Shown: in pieces, positions 42,701 to 54,609 of the stretch
How the letters are laid out: every line of letters starts with the position of its first letter
How positions within the stretch are numbered: position 1 is the stretch's first letter
DNA from: Karstenula rhodostoma CBS 690.94
Taxonomy: Eukaryota; Ascomycota; Dothideomycetes; Pleosporales; Didymosphaeriaceae
Length of the DNA: 64,000 nucleotides
NCBI GenBank assembly: GCA_010093485.1
Contig: MU001510.1
Location: 79,709-143,708 of the forward strand
Reading direction: 5' to 3'
Notes under the pieces: model-generated
Told to the model about the DNA's origin: nothing
Database searches by the model: none
Seen by the model: the letters and a program-made list of their open reading frames with translations, nothing else
Made by a program: the position numbers and the translations under genes

Positions 42701-44632
42701 AGTTTTAGATAAGCTTAGGGATTTTTAGAATAATTCTAGATTATATATCTCTAGTATTTTTTTACCCTTATTACTTTTATAATTTCCTCTTTATTAACCT
42801 TATATTAGTATTTTAAATATTTAATAATTATATATTTAAAGAAATATATCTTTTTATAATCCTTATTATCTTAGTTATATATAGTAGCTTCCTTTTTACT
42901 TAAGTACTCTAGATACTATTCTAGATAGTTATAGTAGTACTACTTAACTTTATATATATATTATATTTTATCCTTAATTAAATAGATAATTTCTTTATAC
43001 TTATAAAGTACTTCTATATCTCTTAAGTTTTTTCTATTAGCTAATAATATATAGTATATTTTTATCTCTAATACTTAGAATAGCTTTCTATATAGTATTA
43101 TTACTATTTTAGTATATTATAGTTATATAACTATTATTCTAATTAGTAGATATAGTATTATATTTCTAGATAGTCTTTTTTTAAAAACTTTTTATAATCT
43201 AGTTATTTAAAGGCCTTAGTTATACTAGTTTTCTCTTCTTTATAGTATTTATAGCTATTATAGTTATAGTACTACTATTTAACTTTTAAATAATTATTAT
43301 TAATCTAAATTTACTATATAGGTACTAGGATACTTTCTTATTATTCTTTTATTTAATAGTATATTTAGTTAGTATTTATACCTATAATTCTAATCTTATA
43401 GTTATAAACTAGTATAAAATACTTATTATTTCTATATACTTAGTATAGGTCTTATAGAATTTAATTTATAATATTTTTTTTATTAATTATTTTTTAAACT
43501 TCCTTTAATAATTTAGAGGAATTAGAGTTATTTTCTATATTATCCTTTTATAGTAGTATAGAAGTCTTAGACTATAGTATTATTATAGCTACTCTTATTA
43601 TTTAGACTTACTTACCTTAAAATTTTCTAAAAGAATATTTAGTTTTAAAATATCCCTTCTCTTTATAATTTAGATAAGCCTTATTTTTAAAGTATTATTA
43701 TTAGATATTATTTTATTTCTTTTATTATAAGGTTTATTTCTTCTTTTTATAGGCTTTATCTCCTATAATTATATTTTTATTATAATTCTTTTACTTATAA
43801 TATAGCTTCTATATATTAGCCCTTAGACTAAATACTAGTTTAGTAAATTTCTTTTTTTCTAGCTATTATTTATATAATTAATAGTTAATTTATACTACTA
43901 ATTTAATTAGGGCTTCTAGACTATTAGGCTTCTTATAATAGAGTAATTTATCCTTAATTAGTTTTTTTAAGTTATTATAGTAGGCTACCTATAGTAGGAT
44001 ATTATTCTAATTAATTTTATTCTAGAGCTATTAGAATATAGTAAAGTATTTATTAGCTAATCTTATTTACTTAATATATTAGATAAGTTATTTAGCCTAT
44101 TATTCTTTATTTACTTTACTAAATATAATCTTAATTTATTTTTTAAATTCTTTTTAGAATATAAAGATCTTTATAGTCTCCTTATTCTATTTTTCTAGTT
44201 CTATTTTATATATTAGAAAGTCTTTAATAATTAAATATATTTATTCTACTACCCTTTCTATTATATATATTATAGTAGCTAAGATTTTTACTTAGTTATT
44301 TCTAAATATATTATAGTTATATTTATAGTATAACTTTATATTTATTAAGAATATTTTAAAGTTAGTCTTTATTTCTTTATTATAGAGTTCTAGAATTTTA
44401 AAGTTAACTCTTAGTAGGTATACTACTATAGTTATAGAAGCTTAAACCTATTCTATAATTATAGCTAGCTATATTTTAAACTATTCTACCTTTTTAGCTT
44501 ATATTATTAAAAGGATTACTAGATTACTAGCTAGATCTAAAATAGTACTTACTTTAAAGCCTCCTAAGCTAGTAGGTATATTTAGTAATACTATATTAAT
44601 TTAAACCCTTAAGTAGTTAAAGTATTATAAGG
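39761..44632 (-). mobile_element. gypsy-B pol 5' part and gag
   Basis: This continues gypsy-B after the copia-3 insertion. The RT box relic is at about 41,355-41,384. From about 42,600 to 44,632 the sequence corresponds to gag; its right half matches the gag piece of gypsy-A/C at 48,650-50,038. No open frame remains. Confidence 0.85.
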
Positions 44633-45124
44633 GGTTTCCTATATATTTAACCTAGGTCTATACTTTAAAAATTATTTAAGGAATAAAATATAATAAAAGT
44701 AAATATTAAATTAGTAAATAATTCTATATTATAATAAAATATAATATAATAATACTAAGAAAAGACTAAGTATTTATATATAAATAAAATACTTTAATTT
44801 AAATATAAAAGTTAATTATAAAGAATAGAAATTATATAAAAATCTTTTTAAATTATATACTAGTTATCCTAATTTTTATTATTTTAGAATTCCCTAGTCT
44901 ACTCCTATAGATTCTATCTTTTTAATAAGAGTATCTACTCTACTCTTACTAAAATCTAGTACTTCTAGAATCTTATATTCTTAGTAGAATTATAGTTATA
45001 TAATTTATAATATAAGCTACCCTATAGGCTTATATATAAGTATCTATTAGTTTTATTTCTATTACTAATATCTTATATATAATTCTTTCCTTTTTTCTAG
45101 TCTAGTTCCACTATAATTATAATA
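44633..45124 (-). repeat. gypsy-B 5' LTR
   Basis: 492-bp LTR, partner of 30,616-31,117. It is followed on the plus strand by TSD TAAAA. Confidence 0.9.
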
Positions 45125-45247
45125 TAAAAAACCTATTAATACCTATATAAAATAGCTCTACTAGTAATTCTTAAAGACTATTATTCTTAATACTATTTAA
45201 TACTAATAAGAAGATAGTAAAACTAACTTTTAAAATACCCTTTTATA

Positions 45248-45403
45248 TTATAGAGATTCACTATAAGGTAGGGTAACTTAATAAAGTAGGGGGGATAAAA
45301 AGGCGCGTTATACTTTACTAATATACGAATAAAGGGGGACTAAAAAAGTAGCTAAGGTATACCTAGCGTCTATATATAGGCTAATTAAAAAGGGTATAGC
45401 GCT
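45248..45403 (-). mobile_element. R1 retroposon, short form (156 bp)
   Basis: Flanked by a perfect 15-bp duplication AAATACCCTTTTATA (45,233-45,247 and 45,404-45,418). It runs from TTATAGAGATTCACTATAAGG to AAAAAGGGTATAGCGCT on the plus strand. It is the best-supported R1 copy. Confidence 0.92.
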
Positions 45404-45418
45404 AAATACCCTTTTATA

Positions 45419-47886
45419 ACTTTAAGTTAATAAAAGTATTTAGTAGGACTAATTACTATTCTAAATTTATTATAGGGCTATTCTTTTAAATTTAGAAATA
45501 AATACTTTCTATAATTCTATATACTTTTATACTAAGTACTATAAAATTAATATAATTAATTATAATTATCTTTAGGACTAATACTAGCTAGTATTAGCCT
45601 ACTATACTAAATATAATAACCCTATATATATAATAATACTATTAATAGAAACTAGTAATCTAGAGAGTAAACTTCTTTTTTTTATTAGTATTAAAATTAT
45701 ATTTCTAGCTAATATTTAAACTAAGTATAGTCTTATTAATAGAGCTATTAGTAAGGTTAATAATATTATATAGTATTTAGCTATTATAAATTATATAAAG
45801 AAACCCCCTTTAGCTATTTTTACTACTTTTAATTAGTATATAGGGCCTAGTCTATATATTATAAAAGTAGGTAAAATAGCTATACTTATTTTTTCTATAT
45901 CTTATAAATTTCTTTATAACTAGATAGTTATTATATAGGTCTAGTTTCCTCTCTACTTAATATAGGCTATTATAGTATATAAGTCCTAAAATCTTAGTTT
46001 TATTTTAGCTAGAATATTTATATCTAGGGAGAAGGATTTTATTACTAGTTTACTATATATTACTCTATTATATATAAGGAGTATTAAAAGCTTTATATTT
46101 AAGACTTTTTTTTTTTTTTAGTATCTAAGGTCTAAAGATAGGAAATATATAAAAAAAAGAAAATAATAAAGGTTAAATTAATTACTTTTATATTTAAGAA
46201 CTATTTTCTAATTATTATAAAGCCTAATATCTTTTAGTATACTTAATACTATATTTTTTACTAATTTATTACCTAGTTTTTATCCTTAGTACTATAAAGT
46301 ATATTTATAATTTAATCTATATTATTAAATAGATCCTCCTTATTACTAAATATTATATCTAGAATATAAGTAGCCTCTTTACTAGTAAATTTACTTACTC
46401 TAAATATATAGTTTCTAATTTATTAGTAATACCTAATACTATAGCTAATATTTTATTTCTAAAGTAGAATATAATATATACTTCTTATATAGACTAGAAA
46501 GTAGTAGAGTAATACCCTCTTTATATTTATTTTAGTATACTATATAAACTATAAATTAGTAGAAAAAGCTAGTAAATTAGGCTATATAAAATAGACTAAT
46601 AAGTACTCTCTTTTATTTAGACTATAGAATTATAAATAGTAGGTAAGTAATTCTTAAAGTCTTATATATAGAGAGATATTATATAGCTAATAAGGTTACC
46701 TTATATAATATATAATATTATATTAAATTAGTTAAAAATACTATAATTTAAATAAATATTTATCTTTATATTCTTTTAAGTTAATATTCTCTTTACTAGA
46801 ATTAGATCCTAAACTTATATATTTAACTTAGCTAGTATTTATTTAATCTATACCTAGTAGATATTAGTAAAGTATTAGTTTTAAAATACTTATATACTTA
46901 TAAATAGAAGATTTTTATTCTATAAATTATTAAAAAAGGTTTTAAGACTTTAGTAAAGATAGTTCTATTTCTAGTATAAAGTTTTAAAGTATTTAGTAAT
47001 TTTATTCTTTATAATAATTTAAGTATTAAGTATAGCTATATTTTTAATACTAATTTTAATATTAAAAACTTCTTATTTAAAAACTTTTTAGTCTATTTTA
47101 ACTTCTTCTTTCTTATTTCTCTTAAAAAATAGTAAATAAGTTAAGTAATTACTAGTCTAAAGTCTTTAATAATAAGGCTCTAGTATTAGTTAAGGTATTA
47201 GGTAATTAAGTAGATATTAGTATTATTAAAGTTAAAATAGAGAAATTAAAAATATTAAAATACTAAACTTATTTTTTTATAAACTACTTAGCTTTAATTT
47301 TACTAATATTTTAGCTAGTATAGGCTATTACCTTATAGCGCTAAGTAATTCTAGTATTAAAACTATTAAATATATTAGTATTTAATACTACCTAATACTT
47401 CTTTAACTTATTATATTATATTATATATATTATTTAATTAGATATATAACTACTTTAGTATATTAAACTAGTCTCTTATTAGTAACTAATTAATAATTAG
47501 CTATATAGCTAGTAGAAAGATATTCTTCTAAAACTTAAAATAATATATATTATCTACTATTTTATTATATTTTATAGTAAACTCTTTACTAGTTTTTTTT
47601 TACTTAAGTAGCTATATTTTTTTTTATACTTTTATTTAAAGAGTACTCTCTAGCACCTTTATACTACTTAATATTAGGTAGATCTACTATAGTAAAGGTA
47701 TTAGATAAGTATTAGATATAAGATAATAGGTAGGTATTAGATATAGAATAAATAATTATATAGTCCTATAATATAGAGTATAGAAAAAAGATAGTAAAAA
47801 TAAATAGAAGAAATTATTAATAAATATTATAAATAAACTTTATATAATTAAACCTTACTATTATATATCTATCTATTAAGTATATA
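45419..47886. other. unassigned degenerate element (block X, part 4)
   Basis: About 2.5 kb of RIP-saturated DNA without open frame. If gypsy-B is removed, this joins 26,962-30,610. I recognise no domain. Confidence 0.5.
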
Positions 47887-48250
47887 TACTATAAATACTA
47901 AAGCGCCTTTATTTACTTAAGTAAAAGTAAATATATTTTACTTAAAAATAGAAATATTTTATTACTTTTTTTATTATATAGACTAATACTATCTAATATC
48001 CTATATATACTTAAAATAGCTTAAATATATTAAGTTTTTATAAAATTAAAATATATTTACTTTTTATTTTTACTATAAATACTAAGGCGCCTTTATAATT
48101 TATTTACTAAAATAAAAGTAAATATACCTTACTTAAAAATAGAAATATTTTATTATTATTTTTTACTATATAAAATAATACTACCTAATACCCTATATAT
48201 ACTTAAAATAACTTAAATAAATTAAGTTTTTATAAATATAAAACTCTTTT
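47887..48250. repeat. tandem duplication, two units of about 184 bp
   Basis: Unit 1 starts at 47,887 and unit 2 at 48,071 with TACTATAAATACTAAGGCGC. Both contain CTTACTTAAAAATAGAAAT and TATATACTTAAAATA in the same order. They look like a direct repeat of a terminal or regulatory segment, possibly LTR-like, but there is no interior between them. Confidence 0.8.
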
Positions 48251-48649
48251 TCTAATTTATTATCTTTTATTTTTATTTTTTTCTAGTTTACTTTTACTTA
48301 TATTACGCGCGCGCGCTAAATAAGCCTATTATATAATTTATATAAATACTATAATTTCTACTTTTTTATTCTCTCTCTTCTTTACTTTAATATTATAAAC
48401 TATAGTAATAATAAGTTTTTATTAATTAAATTTTTAAGGAAAATACTACTTTTTAAGATTTAGTAGGTAATTTAGTACTACCTTAATAGTAGTATAATAC
48501 TAGGTAAAATACCTCTTTAATATAGTTAAGTAGTTCTAGCCTATTTAGCCCTATTAATTATATTCTTTTAAATTCTTTTTTTTTTATACTATAATTTTTA
48601 TATAGTTACTATATACTTCCTCTTTTATCTTTATAGATAATAAGAATTT
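48251..48649. other. unassigned AT-rich DNA with a CG run
   Basis: Degenerate DNA between the 184-bp repeats and gypsy-A/C gag. It contains an uninterrupted CGCGCGCGCGC (48,306-48,316), which RIP would not remove because it contains no CpA. The exact resumption point of gypsy-A/C lies somewhere in 48,600-48,700. Confidence 0.6.
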
Positions 48650-50038
48650 ATTATAAATATACTAATTTAGTTTATATAGATTAGTAATATATTTTAGTAC
48701 TACTATTTAATTATTAAATAGTTATTATCTATTTAAATTTACTATACTAGTACTATAACTTATCCTTATTAAAGTTTTATCTATATATAGGTTTAGTATA
48801 TATTAATACTAGTAATTTTAATCTTATATATATAGTCTAGTATATAGTAGTCTTTTTTATTATATATCTAGTACTAATTTTATAAAATTTATTTTATAAT
48901 ATTCTTTTTATTAGTTATTTTCTAGACTACTATTTATAGTTTAGAGGTTTTAAATTTATTATTTATAGTATCCCCTTATAGTAGTATAGGGGTTTTAGAC
49001 TATAGTATTACTATAGCTATCCTTATTATCTAGGCTTATTTATTCTAGAACTTTCTAAAAGAATATTTAGTCTTAAAGTATTTCTTCTCTTTATAGTTTA
49101 AATAAGCCCTATTTTTAAAATATTATTATTAGATATTATTCTACTTTTTTTATTATAAGGTTTATTCCTTTTTTTTATAAACCTTATCTTTTATAATTAT
49201 ATCTCTATTATAATCCTTTTATTTATAATATAGTTTTTATATATTAGCTCTCTAGCTATATACTAGTCTACCTAACTCTTTTTTCTCTAGTTATTACTTA
49301 TATAGTCTATTATCTACTTATATAACTAATTTAATTAAATCTTCTAAAGAGTTAAATTTATTATAATAGATTAGTTTATCCTTAACTATTTCTATTAGTC
49401 TATTATAGTATACTACTTAGAATAGAATATTATTCTAATTAATCTTTACTTAGAGTTATTTAAATATAGCTAAGTATTTACTAGTAGATCTAGTTTATTT
49501 AAAGTATTAAATAAAATACTTTATCTATTATTTCTTATTTACCTCTCTAAATATAACCTAAATCTATTTTTTAAAATTTTTCTAGAAATTAAAAACCTTC
49601 TTTATCTCTACCTTCTATTTCTTTAGGATTTCTTTATATTTAAGGTAATTTTTAATTAAGGGCTATAGCTATTCTATAGCTCTCTTTTTTATATATATTC
49701 TAGTAGCTAGGACCTTAGCTTAGTTATTTCTAAATATATAACTATTATACTAATAGTATAATTCTATATTTATTAGAAAGGTTTTAAGTCTAGCCTAATC
49801 TCTATTAAAAAGCTCTAGAACCTTAAAATTAATCCTTAATATCTATACTACTAGTACTATTTCTCTATTTATAAGTTTTACTAACTACTTTCTAAGCTAT
49901 TAGATCTTATTAACCTAAGTAACTAGTACTATAGCTAGATTTATTATAGGGCTAGAAGTTAAGCTTTTAGTTACTACCCTAAATACTACTAAGCTAGATA
50001 GTATTACTATATTAACTTAAACCCTTAAGTAGTTAAAG
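48650..50038 (-). mobile_element. gypsy-A/C gag, 5' part
   Basis: This minus-strand gag remnant matches gypsy-B gag (about 43,260-44,632). The shared end is AACCCTTAAGTAGTTAAAG next to the 5' LTR. It continues the gag cut at about 22,917. Confidence 0.78.
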
Positions 50039-50565
50039 TATTATAAGGGGTTTTCTATATATTTAACTAAGGTCTATACCTTAAGGATTATTTAAAAAAT
50101 AAAATATAATAGAGGCTATATAAAGAAATAAGTAAATATCCTATATTATAATAATATATAATATAATAATATTAAAAAAAGACTAAGTATTTATATAGAT
50201 ATAAAATATTTTAATTTAGATATAAAAATAAATTACTTCTAAATAATATTTTAAGTTAACTATAAAGAATAAAAACTATATAAAAATTCTCCTAGATTAT
50301 ATACTAGTTATTCTATCCTTCTAATATTCTATTATTCTATATTAAGGGGGTTATCCTTAGGATATTTATTATCCCTAGAATATCTATTCTATATAGAATA
50401 ATATTATATAACTCTATTATTCTACTAGCCCTAGACTTCTATAGAATATTATTATATAATATTAGTAACTAGTTCTTCTAATCCTTACTACTAACCCTCT
50501 ATTCTCTATAGTTAATATTATCCTTTATTATATTATTTTCTAGTATACTTCCTATAATTATAATA
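50039..50565 (-). repeat. gypsy-A/C 5' LTR
   Basis: 527-bp LTR, same subtype as the split LTR at 10,218 to 18,130, and followed by TSD TAAGA (50,566-50,570). Confidence 0.88.
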
Positions 50566-50699
50566 TAAGAATTAAAATAAATATATTTAACTATATATTA
50601 GAAATAATTCTCTTATAACTAAATAAAAATAGAAAATAAAGACTAGTATTCTATTATTTATAAAAATTCTTAGAAGTAGAACTTAACTATATATTATAA

Positions 50700-50843
50700 A
50701 AAGTTTTTACCTTACTAGTATATATAGGCGGCCAGTGTAGTTCTATATATATTTATACACGATTATATATACTAGATACCCTAGATATACTAGCCAGCCC
50801 TATATTTTTATAGGTATATATATATAAGGTATTAGTAATATTT
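50700..50843. mobile_element. small insert that largely escaped RIP
   Basis: Compared with gypsy-A/C, gypsy-D has an extra stretch of about 145 bp here. It keeps CpA, TpG and CpG (GGCGGCCAGTGTAG, TACACGATT, CTAGCCAGCCC) in a region otherwise stripped of them. Its ends share a loose TACCTTA...TAAGGTA inverted motif, so a tiny MITE-like insertion is possible. The boundaries are good to about 10 bp. Confidence 0.55.
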
Positions 50844-51362
50844 ATAATAAGAAACTACTAGTAATAGTAGATACCTTTAAATAATAAAAAGTATAGTTTA
50901 TAGAAGTCTACTTTAAAATAGATATATAAATAGACTACTAGAACCTTATTAGTTTTATATTAACTAAAAAGTTTAACTAATAATAAATATAATAAATAGA
51001 ATTTTTAGTAAACTTTAATTTTATAATTTACTATTAATCTAAAACTTTTAATAGTATAGTAAATATTTTATATAGATAATTAGACTTAATTAAAGATAAG
51101 GTTAAGTTATATAATATAGTACTATATAAATATAAAAATAATATACTTAAATATAATTAACTAAAGATTAGAGTATAGATAGCTAGTCTAAAATATATAG
51201 AACTAGAAATATAAAACTTTTAGAACTACTAGAAACTTAATTAAGGCTAGAAAAAAAAATATAATCTTTTTAAGTATAAATTTAATAAAATTAGATAAAA
51301 CTATTAATAGTAGATTATTATTAATAATAAATATATATCTATTCTAATTAGAAAACTATATA

Positions 51363-51660
51363 TTATAGATATTTACTATAAGATAGGGTAACTTAATAAA
51401 GTAGAGGGGATAAAAAGGTATATTATATATTACTAATATATAAATAAAGGGGAACTAAAAAAGTAGCTAAGACTTATCTAGTATCTATATATAGACTAAC
51501 TAAAAAGGATATAGTACTAAACTATCTAAAATAGACTTAGTATATACCTACTAATATATAAGAAATCTAACTATAGAGAGTTAATAAGGTATTAAAAAGG
51601 ATAGTTCTTATTAAGACTAGAAGAAAAATATATATAGATGGGTACCACCGCCTATATTAC
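51363..51660 (-). mobile_element. R1 retroposon, 298-bp form
   Basis: Flanked by a 15-bp duplication TTAGAAAACTATATA / TTAGAAAATTATATA (51,348-51,362 and 51,661-51,675) that differs by one C-to-T change. It contains the core plus about 145 bp shared with the 1,304-bp form, ending at GGGTACCACCGCCTATATTAC on the plus strand. Confidence 0.9.
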
Positions 51661-52253
51661 TTAGAAAATTATATAAATTAAAAGAATAGGGATATTTAGA
51701 TATTAAAAAAATAATATATTATATTATAAATAAATATACTATTCTTAAATTTAAATAATTAGTTATAATAGAGATAAGTAACTATTTAGTTTATTTTAAA
51801 AATAAGTATAAGAGATATAAGCCTTATAGGCTCCTATAATTACTACCTATAGTAAAATAACTATAGTAAAGTATAATAATAGATTTTATTATAAAAAATT
51901 TAAAATTATTATAGCTAGAAATAAAGTATATATATAATACTATTATAGTAATAATATATAAACTTATAAAGGTAACTAAGTTTAGGCCTATAAAAGAGTC
52001 TATAATAGTAAAGGAACTAGTCTATAAAGTAGATAATATACTATTTTCTAAATATAGACTACTAGAAGAATTTATTATAAATAGAAATAAGCTCTTTATT
52101 TTAAAGTATTAGAATACTTTTACTATAGCTCTAGAAATAAATTAAAAGTTATTAATAAGTTTCTATTCTAAGATAAATAAATAAATAGAATATATAAATT
52201 AAATACTTAAGTAGTATCTATAGTTCTATATTAATAAGTAATAGAATAATTAG

Positions 52254-52401
52254 TCCTTTTTAGTTAGCCTATATATAGATACTAGATAAGTCTTAGCTAT
52301 TTTTTAAGTCCTACTTTATTTATATATTAGTAAAGTATAATATACCTTTTTATCCCCCTAGTTTTATTAATTTACTAGTCCTTATAGTAATTATATATAA
52401 T
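52254..52401 (+). mobile_element. R1 retroposon, short form (148 bp)
   Basis: Inserted in gypsy-D with a 13-bp duplication ATAGAATAATTAG / ATAGGATAATTAG (52,241-52,253 and 52,402-52,414). It runs from TCCTTTTTAGTTAGCC to CCTTATAGTAATTATATATA. Confidence 0.88.
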
Positions 52402-53772
52402 ATAGGATAATTAGATAGAACTTCTATTAATTATATAGTTAGTATATAATAGCTTAAAGTTAAATATAATAAAATACTTACCCTACTATATAAACTATAG
52501 ATATAAACTAGTTACTTATTAAAATTTAAGGGATATAGAAAATATCTTTACTAGAGTCTAAGATAAAGTTTAAAAGATAAAAAAACTTTATAAAGTTTTA
52601 TAGAAAAGGATTATCTATAGAGCCCTTATAGTATCTAAAAATATAAATAAGTAAAGGATTAAAAAATTAATTCTTAAAAAGAGGAATAAAGTTTTCCTAT
52701 TATAGAAAAATCTAAAAATAAAATAACTAAGTAAAAAACTAGATTACTTTTAAGTAAGACCTTTTAAAATTTAAGAAATAAAGAGATTAATTATAACTAA
52801 ACTACTTTTATTAATAGATATAAAAATATACCTTATCTTTTATAAATTACTATTAGAACTAGTACCTTTAAATACTTTAATTAAAACCTAGCTAGAGCTA
52901 GAAGATAATAAGTATAAAGTTAAAGTAATTAAGAATCTATAAATAGTTAAGAATTAATAAAAATACTTAGTTAAGTAAAAAGAATAGCTAGAATAGTATA
53001 ATACTTAGAAATTAAAAAGAAACCTAATAAATTATAAGAAACTATTAGAAAACTTCTACTAGTTAATAATAAAAAATTAACTTTAAAGGGGTTAGTTAAT
53101 AAGAATATTAGTCTAAAATTAGAAAAGAAATTAGAAAAAATAAAAAGATTAATAATAAAAGAATTAGTTTATAACTAGTCTAGATTAGTTAAAGGTCTAT
53201 ATAGTAGTAATATAAAAGTAGTACTAATATCTATACTTTTTAAAGCCTTTTTTTCTAAATAATTTAGTATACTAAATATATAAGTATTATAAACTATAAG
53301 TAATTACTTCTACTTTTCTATCTTTATAATCTCTATTCTTAAATAAGTAATCTTAGCCTTAGTATAAAAAAAAGTAAAATACTTTTTATACTTTTTAAAT
53401 TAAATATATTCTTACTTTTTTTTAGAAATTTAAAGACTATACTCTATATAAATAGTAATATATATAGTATACTCCCTAGTTAAAATATTTATAAAATACT
53501 TTAGGACCTACTTCTTTATATAATAAGTATACTTTATTAGTATTACTAGATTATAATAATAAACCTTATTAGAATAGATATAATAATAATTAGTTAATAA
53601 TTATTTTAGTACTTTAGATATAATTAAAAAAGGTTAGGAAATCTAAAGAAGAATATAATACTATATCTAGAAGTATAAAAAAATAAACTTTTATATCTCT
53701 AGACTATACTATAATAATAGATTATAAAGTAATAATAGGATATTAGAATAATAACCCTAAAGGAGGGGATAA

Positions 53773-54577
53773 TATTATAATTATAGTAAAATTAGGCTAG
53801 AAGGAAGGAAAGAATTATATATAAAATATTAGTAATAGAGATAAGGCTAATAGGTACTTATATATAAGTTTATAAGATAGCTTATATTATAAGTTATATA
53901 ATTATAATTCTATTAAGAGTATAAGATTTTAGGAGTACTAGATTTTAGTAAAAATAGAGTAGATACTCCTATTAAAAGGGTAGAATTTATAAGAGTAAAC
54001 TAAGGGATTCTAAAATAATAAAAATTAAAATAACTAGTATATAATCTAAAAGGAATTTTATATAATTTCTATTTTTTATAGTTAACTTAAAATATTATTT
54101 AGAAATAGTTTATTTTATACTTAAATTAAAGTTATTTATATATATATAAATACTTAGTCTTCTCTTAATATTATTATATTATATTCTATTATAATATAAA
54201 ATTATTACTTAATCTTATATTTCTTATTACTAGTAGGTAACCTCTATTTTATATTCTTTTTTAAATTATAATATTATTAATATATAATATCCTTAATATT
54301 TCGCGACTTCTCTATAATCGCGTATTAGATATTAGTAAATAAGAAGTATATTACCCTACTAATATTATATAGTATTATAGTATTATAGTATTATAGTGTT
54401 ACTATATTATATAATATATATAGGTAGATTAATACTTAGTTAATTAAGCCTAGTACTATAGGCGCTTTTTTTTCTTTCTCTCTTATTATAAATAGTATTA
54501 TTTCTTAGAGCTATTTAATAGATCTATATAGTACCTCTAGATATTTCCTTATTACTAGGTAGTTATAATAGTAGCTT

Positions 54578-54609
<32 letters not shown>

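Larger units (their letters stand above)
30616..45124 (-). mobile_element. gypsy-B, Ty3/gypsy LTR retrotransposon, RIP-inactivated, holding copia-3
   Basis: LTRs are at 30,616-31,117 (3' LTR, 502 bp) and 44,633-45,124 (5' LTR, 492 bp), with TSD TAAAG (30,611-30,615) and TAAAA (45,125-45,129), one RIP-type transition apart. After removing copia-3 and its TSD the element is 7,275 bp. The gypsy RT box relic on the minus strand at about 41,355-41,384 reads Y-x-N-N-I-L-I-Y-S. Gag occupies about 42,600-44,632. All frames are broken by RIP stops. Confidence 0.92.
10218..50565 (-). mobile_element. gypsy-A/C, Ty3/gypsy element split by nested insertions
   Basis: The left part (3' LTR from 10,218, pol and part of gag to about 22.9 kb) and the right part (remaining gag from about 48.65 kb, 5' LTR 50,039-50,565) share one LTR subtype. 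They are flanked by TAAGG (10,213-10,217) and TAAGA (50,566-50,570), a 5-bp TSD differing by one RIP-type transition. The flanks join seamlessly into one gypsy-D sequence. Gypsy RT motif on the minus strand near 21,149-21,178 reads Y-L-N-N-I-L-I-Y-S (from YLDD). Interruptions are R1 at 10,382, copia-2 at 10,570, and a large block from about 22.9 to 48.6 kb that contains R1, R2, gypsy-B and copia-3. Confidence 0.8.

Noticed and set aside
4401..52401. R1 as the terminal inverted repeat of a DNA transposon (51,363 and 52,254 face each other)
   Set aside because: Each R1 unit has its own 11-15 bp duplication, and gypsy-D continues between the two, so they are independent insertions.
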